From Gari tellinella (taxonomy: Eukaryota > Mollusca > Bivalvia > Cardiida > Psammobiidae): a stretch of 64,000 bases of DNA. The notes under the pieces are model-generated. The model searched no databases, had not been told where the DNA came from, and saw only the letters and a program-made list of their open reading frames with translations. The position numbers were made by a program, and so were the translations under genes. Positions within the stretch are counted from its first letter, which is position 1, and the number at the start of each line of letters is the position of its first letter. Below are positions 42,422 through 51,794 of the stretch, piece by piece. Where the stretch lies: contig OV277861.1 in NCBI GenBank assembly GCA_922989275.2, positions 52,553,623-52,617,622 of the forward strand, read 5' to 3'.

Positions 42422-42779
42422 GTCAGTTATGTAGATTTATCTTACTCTTACTTTCTTCTTTCTTCAAATCTTTACTTTCCTCTATGTCTCTTATTATCAC
42501 ACTTTTCTTCTTCGACTTTACCTTTATTACGAACATAGCACTTATATCATTTGAACTTTTCCAGTTGTTAGTTCTGTTAACAAAAATAAACCACTACCAA
42601 TGTTACAAATGCCCCATTTTAGGGGAGGGCCTTTACTAATGTTGATAGAACTTGTGGCCCAACCCATTTACTTATATTCATACTTTGTGGTGTTACACGT
42701 TTTGTAAATATGTCAACTGTATTACACGTATATATGAGTAATAAAATATGTTTAAAGTAATCCAGTCGACAATGCGTAA

Positions 42780-42850
42780 GGTTTGAATCTAGATCCGACA
42801 TCACATTAAGCCGACCCTGGATAGATCAGGTTCCAGACTGTTTGGTACGC
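42780..42850. repeat. Degenerate core A hairpin
   Basis: GTTTGAATCTAGATCCGACATCAC and GGATAGATCAGGTTCCAGACTGTTTGG are imperfect arms. Confidence 0.4.
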
Positions 42851-42954
42851 TTACACATATCTTCCCTGCACTTATTTCTTAAGACATTACTTGACCAAGC
42901 TTCGGTGGTAACACCCAGCACCGTAGATAGTTTGAGTCAAAGCATGGAGAGCAT

Positions 42955-43690
42955 GCACTTATGCCTTGCTCACATTTGCTGCGGCTGCCGTACGGCGGCC
43001 GCACGGCTAATCATTTCTACGGCAAGTAGCAATTCCCCTCCTACGGCCGCCGTGTGTTGTGCTCACATTTGCTGCGCCTGCCGGGCGGCGAGTTTTTATT
43101 TTTGTTGGCTTAAAAAACCTGCGGCAACCGTACGGCCACCATGCGGCTCCTGTACGGTGACCGCACGGCGACCGTACGGCCGCCGTACGGCAGCCGTGGA
43201 AGTCCCACCAGATACCCTGCAACGAAAATGCTGCTCCTGCTACACAACTTGGTTTTCCTACATGTTCACGTGCACAACTAATATCAGTCAAACAACACCA
43301 TGAACTCAAAGGACACATTTGGACAGCATTTAATAACATCTAAATCCATTTTTAGATAATATATATGTTTTACATATATGAACAAACGTACAAATGCACA
43401 ATAGAAAAATTGACCATTGAGTTACGGCGGCCGCACGGTGGCCGTAGAACCACTCTGCGGCGTGTGTTTCTACGACCGCCGTATAAATGAAAAAATGTTA
43501 TAACTCCGCGTTATAATTCTACGGCGAGCTCTACGGCCTGTAAAATATTGGGTTACGCCGTGCGGCCGCCGTACGACCACCGCACGGTCGCCGTAGAATT
43601 TCTACGGCCGCCGTAAGATTCTCTCGATTTCACGTTTCCGCGGCCGCCGTACGGCCGCCGTAGAGCAAATGTGAGCGCACTGTTACTCAG
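42955..43690. repeat. GC-rich block of CGGCCGCCGTACGG-like motifs
   Basis: Many short self-complementary motifs (CCGTACGGCGGCCGCACGG, CGACCGTACGGCCGCCGTAC, TACGGCGGCCGCACGGTGGC, GGCCGCCGTACGACCACCGC) recur on both strands, separated by AT-rich spacers such as 43300-43420. Local GC and CpG content is far above the rest of the window. Open frames through it have biased composition and I do not consider them genes. Confidence 0.65.
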
Positions 43691-43694
43691 CTAG

Positions 43695-43925
43695 CGTCTG
43701 TGGAAAGAATCAATCAGGCGTTTCATGTGAGGTCCGCACCTAATATTTGATAGTTTGGTTAGTAAAGGCCATTGAAAAAACTTTGAGATCTAGTATGTAT
43801 GGGTCTCTATTCAAAACTTGAGATGGCTCTTTCTCATGCTTTACCTGTTTTTCACGCCTAGTTAGAACAATTGGGGGGGGGGGGGGGGTCAATGAATCGA
43901 CTGAGGAAATGTCTTACAATCAATA
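43695..43925. repeat. H12 dispersed repeat with a 16-G run
   Basis: AATCAGGCGTTTCATGTGAG, GTCCGCACCTAATATTTGAT, AGTTTGGTTAGTAAAGGC, TTACCTGTTTTTCACGCC and TCAATGAATCGACTGAGGAA match H12. A run of 16 G lies at 43873-43888. Confidence 0.5.
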
Positions 43926-43974
43926 TCTTCATACATTTTGAAATAACTGACGAAATGAGGACATGCGGTCAAGG

Positions 43975-44050
43975 GTGTCAAACTGTTTTGATCCTGATCG
44001 GGCGCAGAGTTACTCGGCGTCTGATCAGTATCTTTAAACAGTTTACAAAT
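43975..44050. repeat. Core A hairpin, diverged
   Basis: TGTTTTGATCCTGATCGGGCG, a GAGTTACTC tip, GGCGTCTGATCAGTATC. Confidence 0.5.
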
Positions 44051-44069
44051 GCCGTAAATTAACTCGCTC

Positions 44070-44276
44070 ATGGTCAACTTTGTTCGGGGTTTCATTGTCG
44101 TCTGCTTCAATTTTGATGTTTACGCTGTCATTTCAAAGTTTAAAAAGAAGGTTCAGTAGGACTGAAAAAAAATCATAACGAGTGAGAATCAGTTTGGATC
44201 CTGATCAGACGCGGCGTCTGACCAGCATCCAAACTGTTTGCAAACGCGTTTTTCAGCGTCAATGAGAGCGAAAGGG
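44070..44276 (-). mobile_element. H5 element, left boundary unclear
   Basis: Reversed H5 right arm (GTTTCATTGTCGTCTGCTTC), a shortened core A (GATCAGACGCGGCGTCTGACC) and the end GAGAGCGAAAGGG with TTAA at 44277-44280. 44281-44600 holds nothing that I recognise. Confidence 0.7.
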
Positions 44277-44605
44277 TTAAAACAATCACTTGCTCCGATT
44301 CTAGTTTGCAAATGCCATGCTCTAAATAAATAAGTTGCTCCGATAGCATTGACCCATTGGTTCAGACAAAAGTCGAATAAAATCAAACATGTTTTACCAA
44401 TAAAGGTGGTTTTCGTTATCAACAGCGAACTTTATGATATCGACAAGTATGCTTCTCACTCGCTCTCGTGTTATCCGTTATTTCACTATAGGCTTATAGA
44501 TTGTGTAGGTTCAGTATTTGTACAAACGGCAATGTGTACACCTGAATGGATTAGCGCTTGAAGGTATGGTATTATTTTCCTAAAATTGTAAAGATTACAT
44601 AACTA

Positions 44606-44955
44606 CGGCGCTCCCTCTCTACAACGACACCCAATGTGAGACAACAAGTGTGTGCGTTGTTCGGAGGGAGTCGTTATACATGGAGGGAAATTGGCTTACA
44701 ATTGCAAACAGCTTAAATCCAGGTCAGACGGACCGCGGCGTCTGATCTGAATTCAAGCTGTTTGTCACTCGTCATTATGTTGTTTTTTTCTGTCAAAATG
44801 TCCAATGTGTGACAATATCAGACGATAATTTCAAGTAGTCGATATTTCAGCAATGAAAGTATTAGACATATAATTGACTTGTTTGGGGAACAGCGGCAAG
44901 GGTCGATGTTAGGAGGGAGTCGTTGTAAGGAGGGCCGATGTAAAGAGGGAACACT
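44606..44955 (+). mobile_element. H6 element, full length (TA target site)
   Basis: Ends CGGCGCTCCCTCTCTACAAC and AAAGAGGGAACACTG between TA. Core A has a shortened tip (GGTCAGACGGACCGCGGCGTC). (TA)n lies near 45062-45078, beyond the element. Confidence 0.75.
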
Positions 44956-45265
44956 GTACGTTGGTGTGCGTTTATTTTCTCAACGTGTAATTTTAACGTT
45001 TGGCTTTTTGAGTCATACGTGGGTTTTTTTCTCGGGTCATATTTTCACACCGTTATAATGTAGATATATATATATATAGTATAAGAACGGTATAAAACTC
45101 GACTCGAGAGAAAACGGGCTGCCATTTCTACTGAGTTTTCTGAAATATTTAGATATTCCTTCAATTCTCCAGACCTACGGATTTTTCCGTAATCTTGGAT
45201 TTCTGCTGTAAAAAATATTTGAAATTGTATGCGTATTTACTTAGGAAACATTAGTATGATCTATT

Positions 45266-45621
45266 GCCTATAACAACTCCCTCCGAACAACGCACACAAT
45301 CTGTGTCTCCCTTTGGGTGTTGTTGTAAAGAGGTAGCAGCACGCACAGGGAACGTATGCTTGTTCAGAATTATGTCCCAAGCTTTTCTCGACTGCAATAT
45401 CATCTGTTTTAAATTGTCGTCTGCTGTTTTTCTCAAATTACATATTGGACATTTGGACAAAAAAGCACAATGACGAGTGACAAACAGCTTAAATTCAGAT
45501 CTGGATTAAAGCTGTTCGCAAATGTTAGCCAATTTCCTTCCCTGTAACAACTACATCCGAACAACTGTCTGTGTCCCCCATTGGCATTGGCATTGGGTGT
45601 TGTTGTATAGAGGAAGCACTG
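45266..45621 (-). mobile_element. H6 element, rearranged, core tip deleted
   Basis: Reversed H6 with GTCGTCTGCTGTTTTTCTCA and a core A reduced to CTTAAATTCAGATCTGGATTAAAG. A segment of about 70 bp (AACTCCCTCCGAACAAC to GTTGTTGTAAAGAGG) occurs as direct repeats at 45270-45335 and 45543-45618, whereas normal H6 copies have it once per side as an inverted pair. Confidence 0.65.
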
Positions 45622-45630
45622 AACTACTTG

Positions 45631-45887
45631 CAGGGCTGCCATTTCTCCGGATTTTTCCTAAATCTCCGGATTTTCCCCCAGTTCATGGTAGCTTAAAGCA
45701 GGCTGAAAGTAAAGCAGAATGCGCCCTAAGGCGCATTCTGCTTTACTTACAGCCTGCTTTAAGTATAGTCGCATGTCAACAAAACAAGAAAAAGGCTATA
45801 GGGTAAAGGTACGATTCGTAAAATCGCACTTGAAAAATTCAAATTTTGAAATCTTAGGATTTTTCATGTCAACTTATGGTAGCCCTG
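45631..45887. mobile_element. H14 element, second copy, 6-bp target duplication
   Basis: CAGGGCTGCCATTTCTCCGG and TTATGGTAGCCCTG ends; TACTTG lies on both sides. The core B palindrome at 45692-45764 has a GCGCCCTAAGGCGC tip. Confidence 0.8.
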
Positions 45888-46130
45888 TACTTGTTCAGAA
45901 ATTGCATTCTGTTCCTAATGTTTCGCTCCTCAACAGAGCTCCTAGTGATACTCACATGAATATGTTGTACATTCCATGTATGGAGTATATATCAATTATT
46001 GTTATTATTATTAATAATAATAAAATATGATTAACTAAAGAAAACAGTTTCACCTTACACTTACAGTCATGAATATGTACCGTAAGAAATAAGTAATAGG
46101 CTATATTCTAGTCGATGGTTGTTTTAAAAC

Positions 46131-46330
46131 ACCCTTTCACTCTCAATGACGTCATAAAGCACAATTGCAAACATTTTTATCCTGCTCAGACGCCGCGTAA
46201 CGCGGTGTCTGATCAGGACCCAAAGTGTTTGACACTCGTATCGATGTGTTTTAAGTTACAGTACATTGAATCTTACTTTGAAACGATGGTGTAGGGGTAA
46301 CTTCACTATTAATTTGGCAGCGAAAGAGGT
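46131..46330 (+). mobile_element. H5 element, ends decayed
   Basis: ACCCTTTCACTCTCAATGACG, core A (46165-46235; CGCGTAACGCG tip, mutated arms) and GGCAGCGAAAGAGG. Confidence 0.68.
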
Positions 46331-46332
46331 AA

Positions 46333-46640
46333 AATAGTCTCTAAGGTCAAGGTCACAGTTTAGTGTCAAAGGTCAAAAAGCGGAAACATTATGAAGTGTC
46401 CGGGCTCTAACTCTATCCTGCATTGGCTTTTAAAATAACTTGACGTACATGTTCTGTATATCAAAGGTAAATGTCACAATTTGGCGAAATGTTTTATTCT
46501 AATGACTTGGCCTTGAAGGTTTAACTATGTGGCCTTGACCTCAGACTCTGCAATTAAGTTACGAAATGTGCCTCCGGCGAGCTTTGTTGACTCTCTGACA
46601 ACTCTTGTTACAACTAAAATCAATCCTACTTAGAAAATTA
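46333..46640. repeat. Dispersed repeat with AGGTCA direct repeats
   Basis: AAGGTCAAGGTCACAGTTTA, GTCAAAGGTCAAAAAGCGG, GTGTCCGGGCTCTAACTCTA and GGCCTTGACCTCAGA belong to a repeat type that I recall as common in bivalve genomes. The AGGTCA units resemble nuclear-receptor half-sites; this is probably incidental. Confidence 0.4.
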
Positions 46641-46688
46641 GCACCCTCCCCTCAATAGAAAACACAGGATGCATTTCAAGAATAATTA

Positions 46689-46834
46689 CAGTCGAACTCC
46701 GATATCTCGAAGTCGAATTTGTCGAACATACCCGTATTTCAAAGTTAAAACATGGCTTAGCCACGTTTTAACTTTGGAATATGGTTATGTTCGACCTAAC
46801 CGAGCATGAAGTTCGAGATATAGAAGTTCGACTG
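46689..46834. mobile_element. H4 element, shortened (TA target site)
   Basis: CAGTCGAACTCCGATATCTCG and GAGATATAGAAGTTCGACTG with TA on both sides and an intact core C. The inner ATAGTTCG pair is absent. Confidence 0.75.
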
Positions 46835-46841
46835 TATATGG

Positions 46842-46968
46842 TAGTTTTGAGCAGTTTGAAAAGGAAGCAGAATGCTCCTTAGGGAGCATTCTGCTTTACT
46901 TTATACCTGCCTTAAGTAGTTACCTGTCTCCAAAACTAGAAACAGGCTAGGGAGTAAAGAGTTAGATA
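46842..46968. repeat. H3 remnant with core B
   Basis: GAAGCAGAATGCTCC, TTAGG, GAGCATTCTGCTTTACTTT and CTCCAAAACTAGAAACAGGC. The left part is missing. 46969-47157 holds nothing that I recognise. Confidence 0.55.
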
Positions 46969-47157
46969 AACAACTGATAATGCAGCCATAAAACGATCAA
47001 GCAAATATTGTCACTTGTGTAAATTTGTAGTGTCCTAGATTTTAGCCTAACTCTCAAAGAAGTCTAGTCCACTTTTACTATACATAGAGTAAGTCGACAA
47101 ACATTGCAGGTCCTGAACGAGTCCCATGACCCGAGTCTACACCGTTTGAATCGGACG

Positions 47158-47678
47158 TATAGATCGATTTTATTGACCTGGCAGGGCGGAGTTTCGATAC
47201 GGACATTTGCATTTTAACTTTGGGATCGGCAGCACGCTCAGTTATTATCGGAATTTACCGTTGTCGTCTGCCGTTTTTTTCTCAACTTTACATATTAATG
47301 GACATTTTTGACAGAAGGAAGATAATGAAGAATGACAAACAGCTTGAAACAAGATCAGACGCCGCGTTACGCGACGTCTGATCTGGATTCAAGCTGTTTG
47401 CAAATGTTAACCAAGTCTTAATTTCTCTTCCTTTAACAATTCCCTACGAACAACACATATAATCTTTTTCTTCCTTTGGGTGTTTTGTAGAGAGGGAGCA
47501 CTGTACATACCTTTTCACATAGATATGAATGCATGCATTGTGTTTCTCCGTGTTGAAATTATCGGACAACAACGATATAATACGGAGCTACACCTAGCAC
47601 CCCTAAAATAAAATGTAAATAAGTTTATCTTTGCCAAGGGTTAGCTCCGCCCTGCCAGTTGAATAAAATCAACCTATA
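47158..47678. mobile_element. H9 element, second copy, containing H6 material
   Basis: TATAGATCGATTTTATTGAC and AGTTGAATAAAATCAACCTATA are the terminal repeats, backed by GGCAGGGCGGAG / CTCCGCCCTGCC. Inside are core A (47336-47403) and a partial reversed H6 ending GTAGAGAGGGAGCACTG (47508). Confidence 0.72.
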
Positions 47679-47713
47679 CTCTTCTCTGGTACACTGTCTG
47701 TAAAGGACGTGTA

Positions 47714-48147
47714 CACTCAGTGCAAAAAGAAACGCACATTTTTCATTACATTATTTGTATGTAGAAGGACCGTATTTGTAAATTAATCTTTCATTAAGGT
47801 CAGTAATTCTGTCTGGGGGTAGCAATGTTGAAAAACACAACCTGCACAAATCGGTGCGATGTTTAAATCACGCTGTATAGTTCTCTTTCGCTGCCAAATT
47901 AATCGTGAGAGTTTTACCCTTTCACCGTTTCATTGCCGTCTGCTTCAAATTTGTTGTTTGTAAGATCGTTACAAAGTAAGATCCACTGTAGTATGAATTA
48001 AAACATATCGATACGAGTGTCAAACAGTTTGGATCCTGATCAGACACCGCGTTACGCGGCGTCTGTTCAGGATTCAAACTGTTTGCAAATGGAAAAGATT
48101 CTTAATCTGCGCATGAGCACGGTGTGCGTTTCTTTTTGCACTGAGTG
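47714..48147 (+). mobile_element. H8 element containing H5 (TA target site)
   Basis: Terminal repeats CACTCAGTGCAAAAAGAAAC and the reverse (TTTCTTTTTGCACTGAGTG) lie between TA. H5-derived sequence with core A (48020-48086) occupies about 47879-48090. The second copy at 51795-52354 has H5 in the same place. Confidence 0.78.
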
Positions 48148-48149
48148 TA

Positions 48150-48400
48150 TAGTGGACTTTGGTCTGACTTCAAATTGTTTGCATAAGGATTTTAGCACAG
48201 GGAGCCAGAACGTAGGGGGTATTTTTGGCCTTAAATGACCAAAAAAAAAATATTTTTTTTATGAGTATATATCTATGATATATACTCATATAAAAATTTT
48301 ATTTTTTTTGGTCATTTAAGGCCAAAAATACCCCCTACGCTCTGGCTCCCTGTGGATTTTAGCATACACTTGGAAAGAATATCGTCTTCTCCATTGTCAG
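48150..48400 (-). mobile_element. H1 remnant interrupted by a foldback element
   Basis: CTTCAAATTGTTTGCATAAG before the insertion and ACTTGGAAAGAATATCGTCT, TCTCCATTGTC after it correspond to the reversed H1 right half. The insertion is 48198-48353. Confidence 0.6.
48198..48353. mobile_element. Long-TIR foldback element with an 11-bp target duplication
   Basis: Nearly the whole element is two arms (CAGGGAGCCAGAACGTAGGG, GGTATTTTTGGCCTTAAATG, then A/T-rich, and a central ATGAGTATATATC pair). GGATTTTAGCA occurs at 48187-48197 and 48354-48364. Long arms plus a 9-11 bp duplication suggest a Mutator-like (MULE) MITE. Confidence 0.78.
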
Positions 48401-48443
48401 TACAAATACTTAGGGCGCGCGATGGCCTTCATGTTTGCCTTAA

Positions 48444-48752
48444 CCCTTTCGACGCCAAATTATTCTGGTGATTTTTACCCCTTCGCCGTATCTTTGTCGT
48501 CTGCTTCAATAATGTCGTCTGTACGAACGTTTCAACGTAAGATTTAAGGTAGAATGACTTTAGAAATATCGATACGAGTGTCAAACAGTTTGAATCCTGA
48601 TGAGACGCCGCGTAACGCGGCGTCTGATCAGGATCCAAACAGTTTGACACTCATTCAAATATGTATTAAGTAAAAACACATAGAATTTAATTTTGAGAAA
48701 TAAAAGTAGATAGCAATTGTTTAAAGTTTATGGCGTCATAGACGCAAAGGGG
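48444..48752 (+). mobile_element. H5-type element, long version
   Basis: TTAA then CCCTTTCGACGCC on the left and GACGCAAAGGGG on the right. It holds H5 arm sequence on both sides of core A (48585-48650): CGTCTGCTTCAATAATGTCG and CACTCATTCAAATATGTATT. Confidence 0.7.
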
Positions 48753-48926
48753 TAACAACGCAGAAAATCGAAAGTGCAAAAGATCACGTTGGTTAAAAGT
48801 CAAAACACGGGGTCTTTCAAGAAGGTCTAGGTCACGCCCTGTTGCTTGAAGCTATTAGAATTTTAATGTTTATATTTGAAAATCGCACACATTCCTTGCT
48901 TTTTATTCATTCCTGTTTCTAATTAA

Positions 48927-49131
48927 CCCTTATCCTGCGGTAAAATCGTTTGCTTCGAAATTGTCGTCTGCAATTTTTGTTAAATCTAGATTTATACATT
49001 TTCTAAGTTAAGATACCGAAAGACGAGTGTCAAAAAGTTTGGATCCAGATCAGACGCCGCGTTACGCGGCGTCTGATCTGGATCCAAACTGTTTGCAAAA
49101 TTCAGTAAAGTCGCGACCAGCAGGCAAAGCG
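48927..49131 (+). mobile_element. H5-type element (TTAA target site)
   Basis: TTAA on both sides; ends CCCTTATCCTGCGG and CCAGCAGGCAAAGCG. Core A at 49033-49097 is a perfect palindrome (CGCGTTACGCG tip, GGATCCAGATC arms). Confidence 0.75.
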
Positions 49132-49357
49132 TTAAGTCGAGTTAAGTGCCAAAAAGTCGATAATTGACTATTTAGATTACAGGTAGATCTACTTGAAACA
49201 TTTTTTTTATTACTATCTACTTTATATAATAATATATATGGTTGATAGTAAAACCAAATTAAAATTTGTCAAGTACCTGTGATTCAGATCTGTTCTTTGA
49301 CATGTTTTGCTAAATGACTAACATTTCAGACCCTGAAAACATTATCTGATGTTACTG

Positions 49358-49550
49358 CAGTCGAACTTTGTTATCTCGAACTCGTTTAAATCGAATATAC
49401 CCGTATTTCAAAGTTAAAACGTGACTTAGCCACGTTTTAACTTTGAAATATGGGCATGTTCGACCTAACCGAGCATGAAACAATGCAGTTCATGTGGTGA
49501 ACTATTAGATAGTTCGAGTTAAGCGAGTTCGAGATATCGAAACTCGACTG
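49358..49550. mobile_element. H4 element, full length
   Basis: CAGTCGAACTTTGTTATCTCG and CGAGATATCGAAACTCGACTG. Core C is intact at about 49402-49456 and the inner ACTATTAGATAGTTCG pair is present. Confidence 0.78.
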
Positions 49551-49565
49551 TATTTTACACCGATA

Positions 49566-50060
49566 TATAATTATCCTGACCAAAAGGTTGAACATACAGA
49601 GGGTATCAACATAATTCTCCATATACGCCAACATTACAAATAGTCTTTCTTACTCCTAAAATATTCTTTAAAGATTTTAAATGAACTCTTTCTACTTCTT
49701 TAGGTTTAGTGAACCCCCATATTTCACACGCATACAGTGGAGAATCTGTTATTCTTTCCCGATAAACGCGTTTATGCTAAAACTATTTTTTCTTTTACAA
49801 ACAGTTTGGAGCCAGATCAGACGCCGGGTTACCCGGCGTCTGATCTGGCTCCAAACTGTTTGTCACCAATATAAACATGAGTTATCAGAATTGTCCAAAA
49901 AATGTTCTTTTCTACGTTTTAGCGCTTTGCGTTTGCGTAGGTTTGCGTTTGAACGGGAAAGAATAACAGATTCTCCACTGTAACTTAATTTAGAACCAAC
50001 AAAAGCGTCGGACAACTGGCAAGCCACTCAAGGACTTACATTTGTAATTTAAATTTTCGA
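49566..50060 (-). pseudogene. LINE ORF2 fragment (LINE-A relative), split by H1
   Basis: On the minus strand, 49734 to 49577 encodes CEIWGFTKPKEVERVHLKSL and KNILGVRKT, matching the post-RT region of LINE-A (SEVWGFATAPAIERVH; KKILGVRKT). The frame continues to YGELC then a stop. H1 (49735-49980) is inserted at a TA in the TATGCGTGTGAA codons. The remainder, 49981 to about 50060, is eroded. Confidence 0.72.
49735..49980 (+). mobile_element. H1 element, full length, inserted in a LINE remnant
   Basis: TA-flanked; core A is fully symmetrical here (GAGCCAGATC / GATCTGGCTC), with a GTTAC tip. Confidence 0.9.
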
Positions 50061-50280
50061 CAGTTAGAATTGAATACATTTTTAATGCCTTCAAACATTT
50101 CCCCACAATGTGTTATTGATGGTTTAGCGTAAAGTTACCGGTATAATTTAAAACGACACAAAGATAATTTAAATAGTTTACAACTTCTACGTGTTGGCCA
50201 TTATATGTCCATTACTCGTTCATTTTACCCTACCTTCACAATAACATTGGTTTACCCCTTTTGCGCCGATTATGTCTTAA

Positions 50281-50486
50281 CCCTTAGCCTACCACTCACG
50301 ACTATAGCTCCATATGCAAACAGCTTGGATCCGGATGAGACGCCGAGTAACTCGGCGTCTCATCAGGATCCAAGCTGTTTGACACTCGGACAACATTTTC
50401 AGCAATTTTGAGCAACTTAGAAGCACTTTGAAACTTGAAGCAGACGAGAAATATAGCAGACGACAATTTATTTGGCGGGCTAAGGG
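50281..50486 (+). mobile_element. H5-type element (TTAA target site)
   Basis: TTAA on both sides; ends CCCTTAGCCTACC and GGCGGGCTAAGGG. Core A at 50317-50385 has a GAGTAACTC tip with matched changes on both arms (GATGAGACGCC / GGCGTCTCATC), i.e. compensatory substitutions. Confidence 0.78.
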
Positions 50487-50604
50487 TTAAAAATTAGCCT
50501 ATCGTACACATTCACTGCCAAAATATCGTCTGCTTAAAAAATTCGTCTGCTTTTATGTATTCAATTTTGGAATAGTATGCGGTTCTTAAGAATAAATGTT
50601 TAAG

Positions 50605-50680
50605 TGTCAATACATTTAGATCCTGGTCAGACACCGCTTCACGCGGCGGATGATCAGACCCCAATCTGTTTGCTAATGTA
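50605..50680. repeat. Core A hairpin, degenerate
   Basis: ACATTTAGATCCTGGTCAGAC, a CGCTTCACGCGG tip, GATCAGACCCCAATCTG. Confidence 0.5.
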
Positions 50681-50711
50681 AATTAGCCGTATCATGAGAA
50701 AACCTGACTTA

Positions 50712-50792
50712 TTGCATTGCAAACAATGTAGATAAAGGTCAGCCGCCTCGTCAAAGACGCGACGGCTGATCTTTACACTGTTTGATACCCAT
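50712..50792. repeat. Hairpin variant related to core A
   Basis: GCAAACAATGTAGATAAAGG, TCAGCCGCCTCGTCAAAGACG, CGACGGCTGATCTTTACACTG. The arms pair well but the tip differs from core A; a similar tip occurs at 34065. Confidence 0.55.
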
Positions 50793-50877
50793 ATTCATCT
50801 AGAACATTACTTTATGTATCTATAATATATACGGTATTTGACAGTGTTGACCAAACTCAGATACAGAGCCTGTGATT

Positions 50878-51340
50878 ACATCGGTGATTGGTTAGTGTTT
50901 TCTTCTGACATGGCCGAGTTATTTCTAGAACAGAATAGTTTATAATGGTAAAGAGGTAACATCGAATAAATATTCGTATAGATAAGCATGACCCTCGTGC
51001 AACACGAGACCGCTTCGCTAATTTTACTGATATGTTAAAAGTATTATTTCCATTGCAAATAGACTGGAACCAGATCAGACGCCGGGTTACCCGGCGTCTG
51101 ATCAGGCTCCAGCTTGTTTGCCACTCAGATTATAAATATGATTAGAAAATTCTAAAACAGTTTCGTGCATTGCGTGCAAACGGGAAAGAATAGTGTCTTC
51201 ACTACTGTACAGTAAATACTCCAGCTACCTGTACGGAAACCATCGAGTACGATGATCGTCCCTTTTAAAGTTTTAGAATGTTCCCATCTAAAAATAACTC
51301 GGCCATGTCAGAGGAAAAGCACTAATAACGGTGATTCATC
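50878..51340. mobile_element. H13 element containing H1-like sequence
   Basis: Terminal inverted repeats of about 60 bp (GTGATTGGTTAGTG, TTCTGACATGGCCGAGTTAT and the reverse AAATAACTCGGCCATGTCAG) enclose an eroded H1 with core A (51055-51122, GTTAC tip). No target duplication is clear. Confidence 0.65.
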
Positions 51341-51476
51341 CCATATCTTGCCGCCCTGGAAAGCATCGGCTCATTGTTGCTGGAGCATCGAATTAATTTT
51401 TCAATAAGGAGAACAGATTTTATGCGAGCTATGAAGTCAATCGATTATAGAATATCAATAACACAGGTAGCTTTAA

Positions 51477-51685
51477 CCCCTTCACTGCCTTACCCCGAAT
51501 ACAATAGCTATTTGCAAACAGTTTGGATCCTGATCAGACGCCGCGTGACGCGGCGTCTAATCAGGATTCAAACAGTTTGACACTCATTTCAATATTTTTT
51601 AAGTGAAACTACCTGCAATTTGAATTTTAAAAAGAAAAGCAGACGACAATTGTTTAAAACTGATGACGTCATGGTAGTGAATAGG
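51477..51685 (+). mobile_element. H5 element (TTAA target site)
   Basis: TTAA on both sides; ends CCCCTTCACTGCC and ATGGTAGTGAATAGG. Core A at 51514-51575 has a CGCGTGACGCG tip. Confidence 0.8.
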
Positions 51686-51794
51686 TTAAAGAGACTGAAA
51701 ACCAAAACTGGCCTAAAACAGTTTTTAGTGAACATGTAACGGGATGCCATGGCAGTCGCCTATAAAACACATACAGTTTTAGGAAAAGGATCTA

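Larger units (their letters stand above)
38400..42760 (+). mobile_element. LINE-B, non-LTR retrotransposon with an N-terminal 2A motif
   Basis: The coding part is 38836-42266. The 5' limit is uncertain (no homologous copy in the window). The 3' UTR probably runs to an AATAAAATATG near 42745. FADDT reverse transcriptase, an APE endonuclease and the 2A motif match CR1/L2/Rex-like groups, in which 2A sequences are known. A small H4-like insertion lies in the 3' UTR (42343-42421). Confidence 0.75.

Noticed and set aside
42842..43339. Open frames of 110-150 codons on both strands in the GC-rich block
   Set aside because: They are Cys/Ala/Arg-biased translations of the repeated CGGCCGCC motifs, open on both strands at once, with no domain signature.
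46340..46600. Nuclear receptor response elements (AGGTCA repeats)
   Set aside because: The units belong to a dispersed repeat and there is no nearby gene that they could control.
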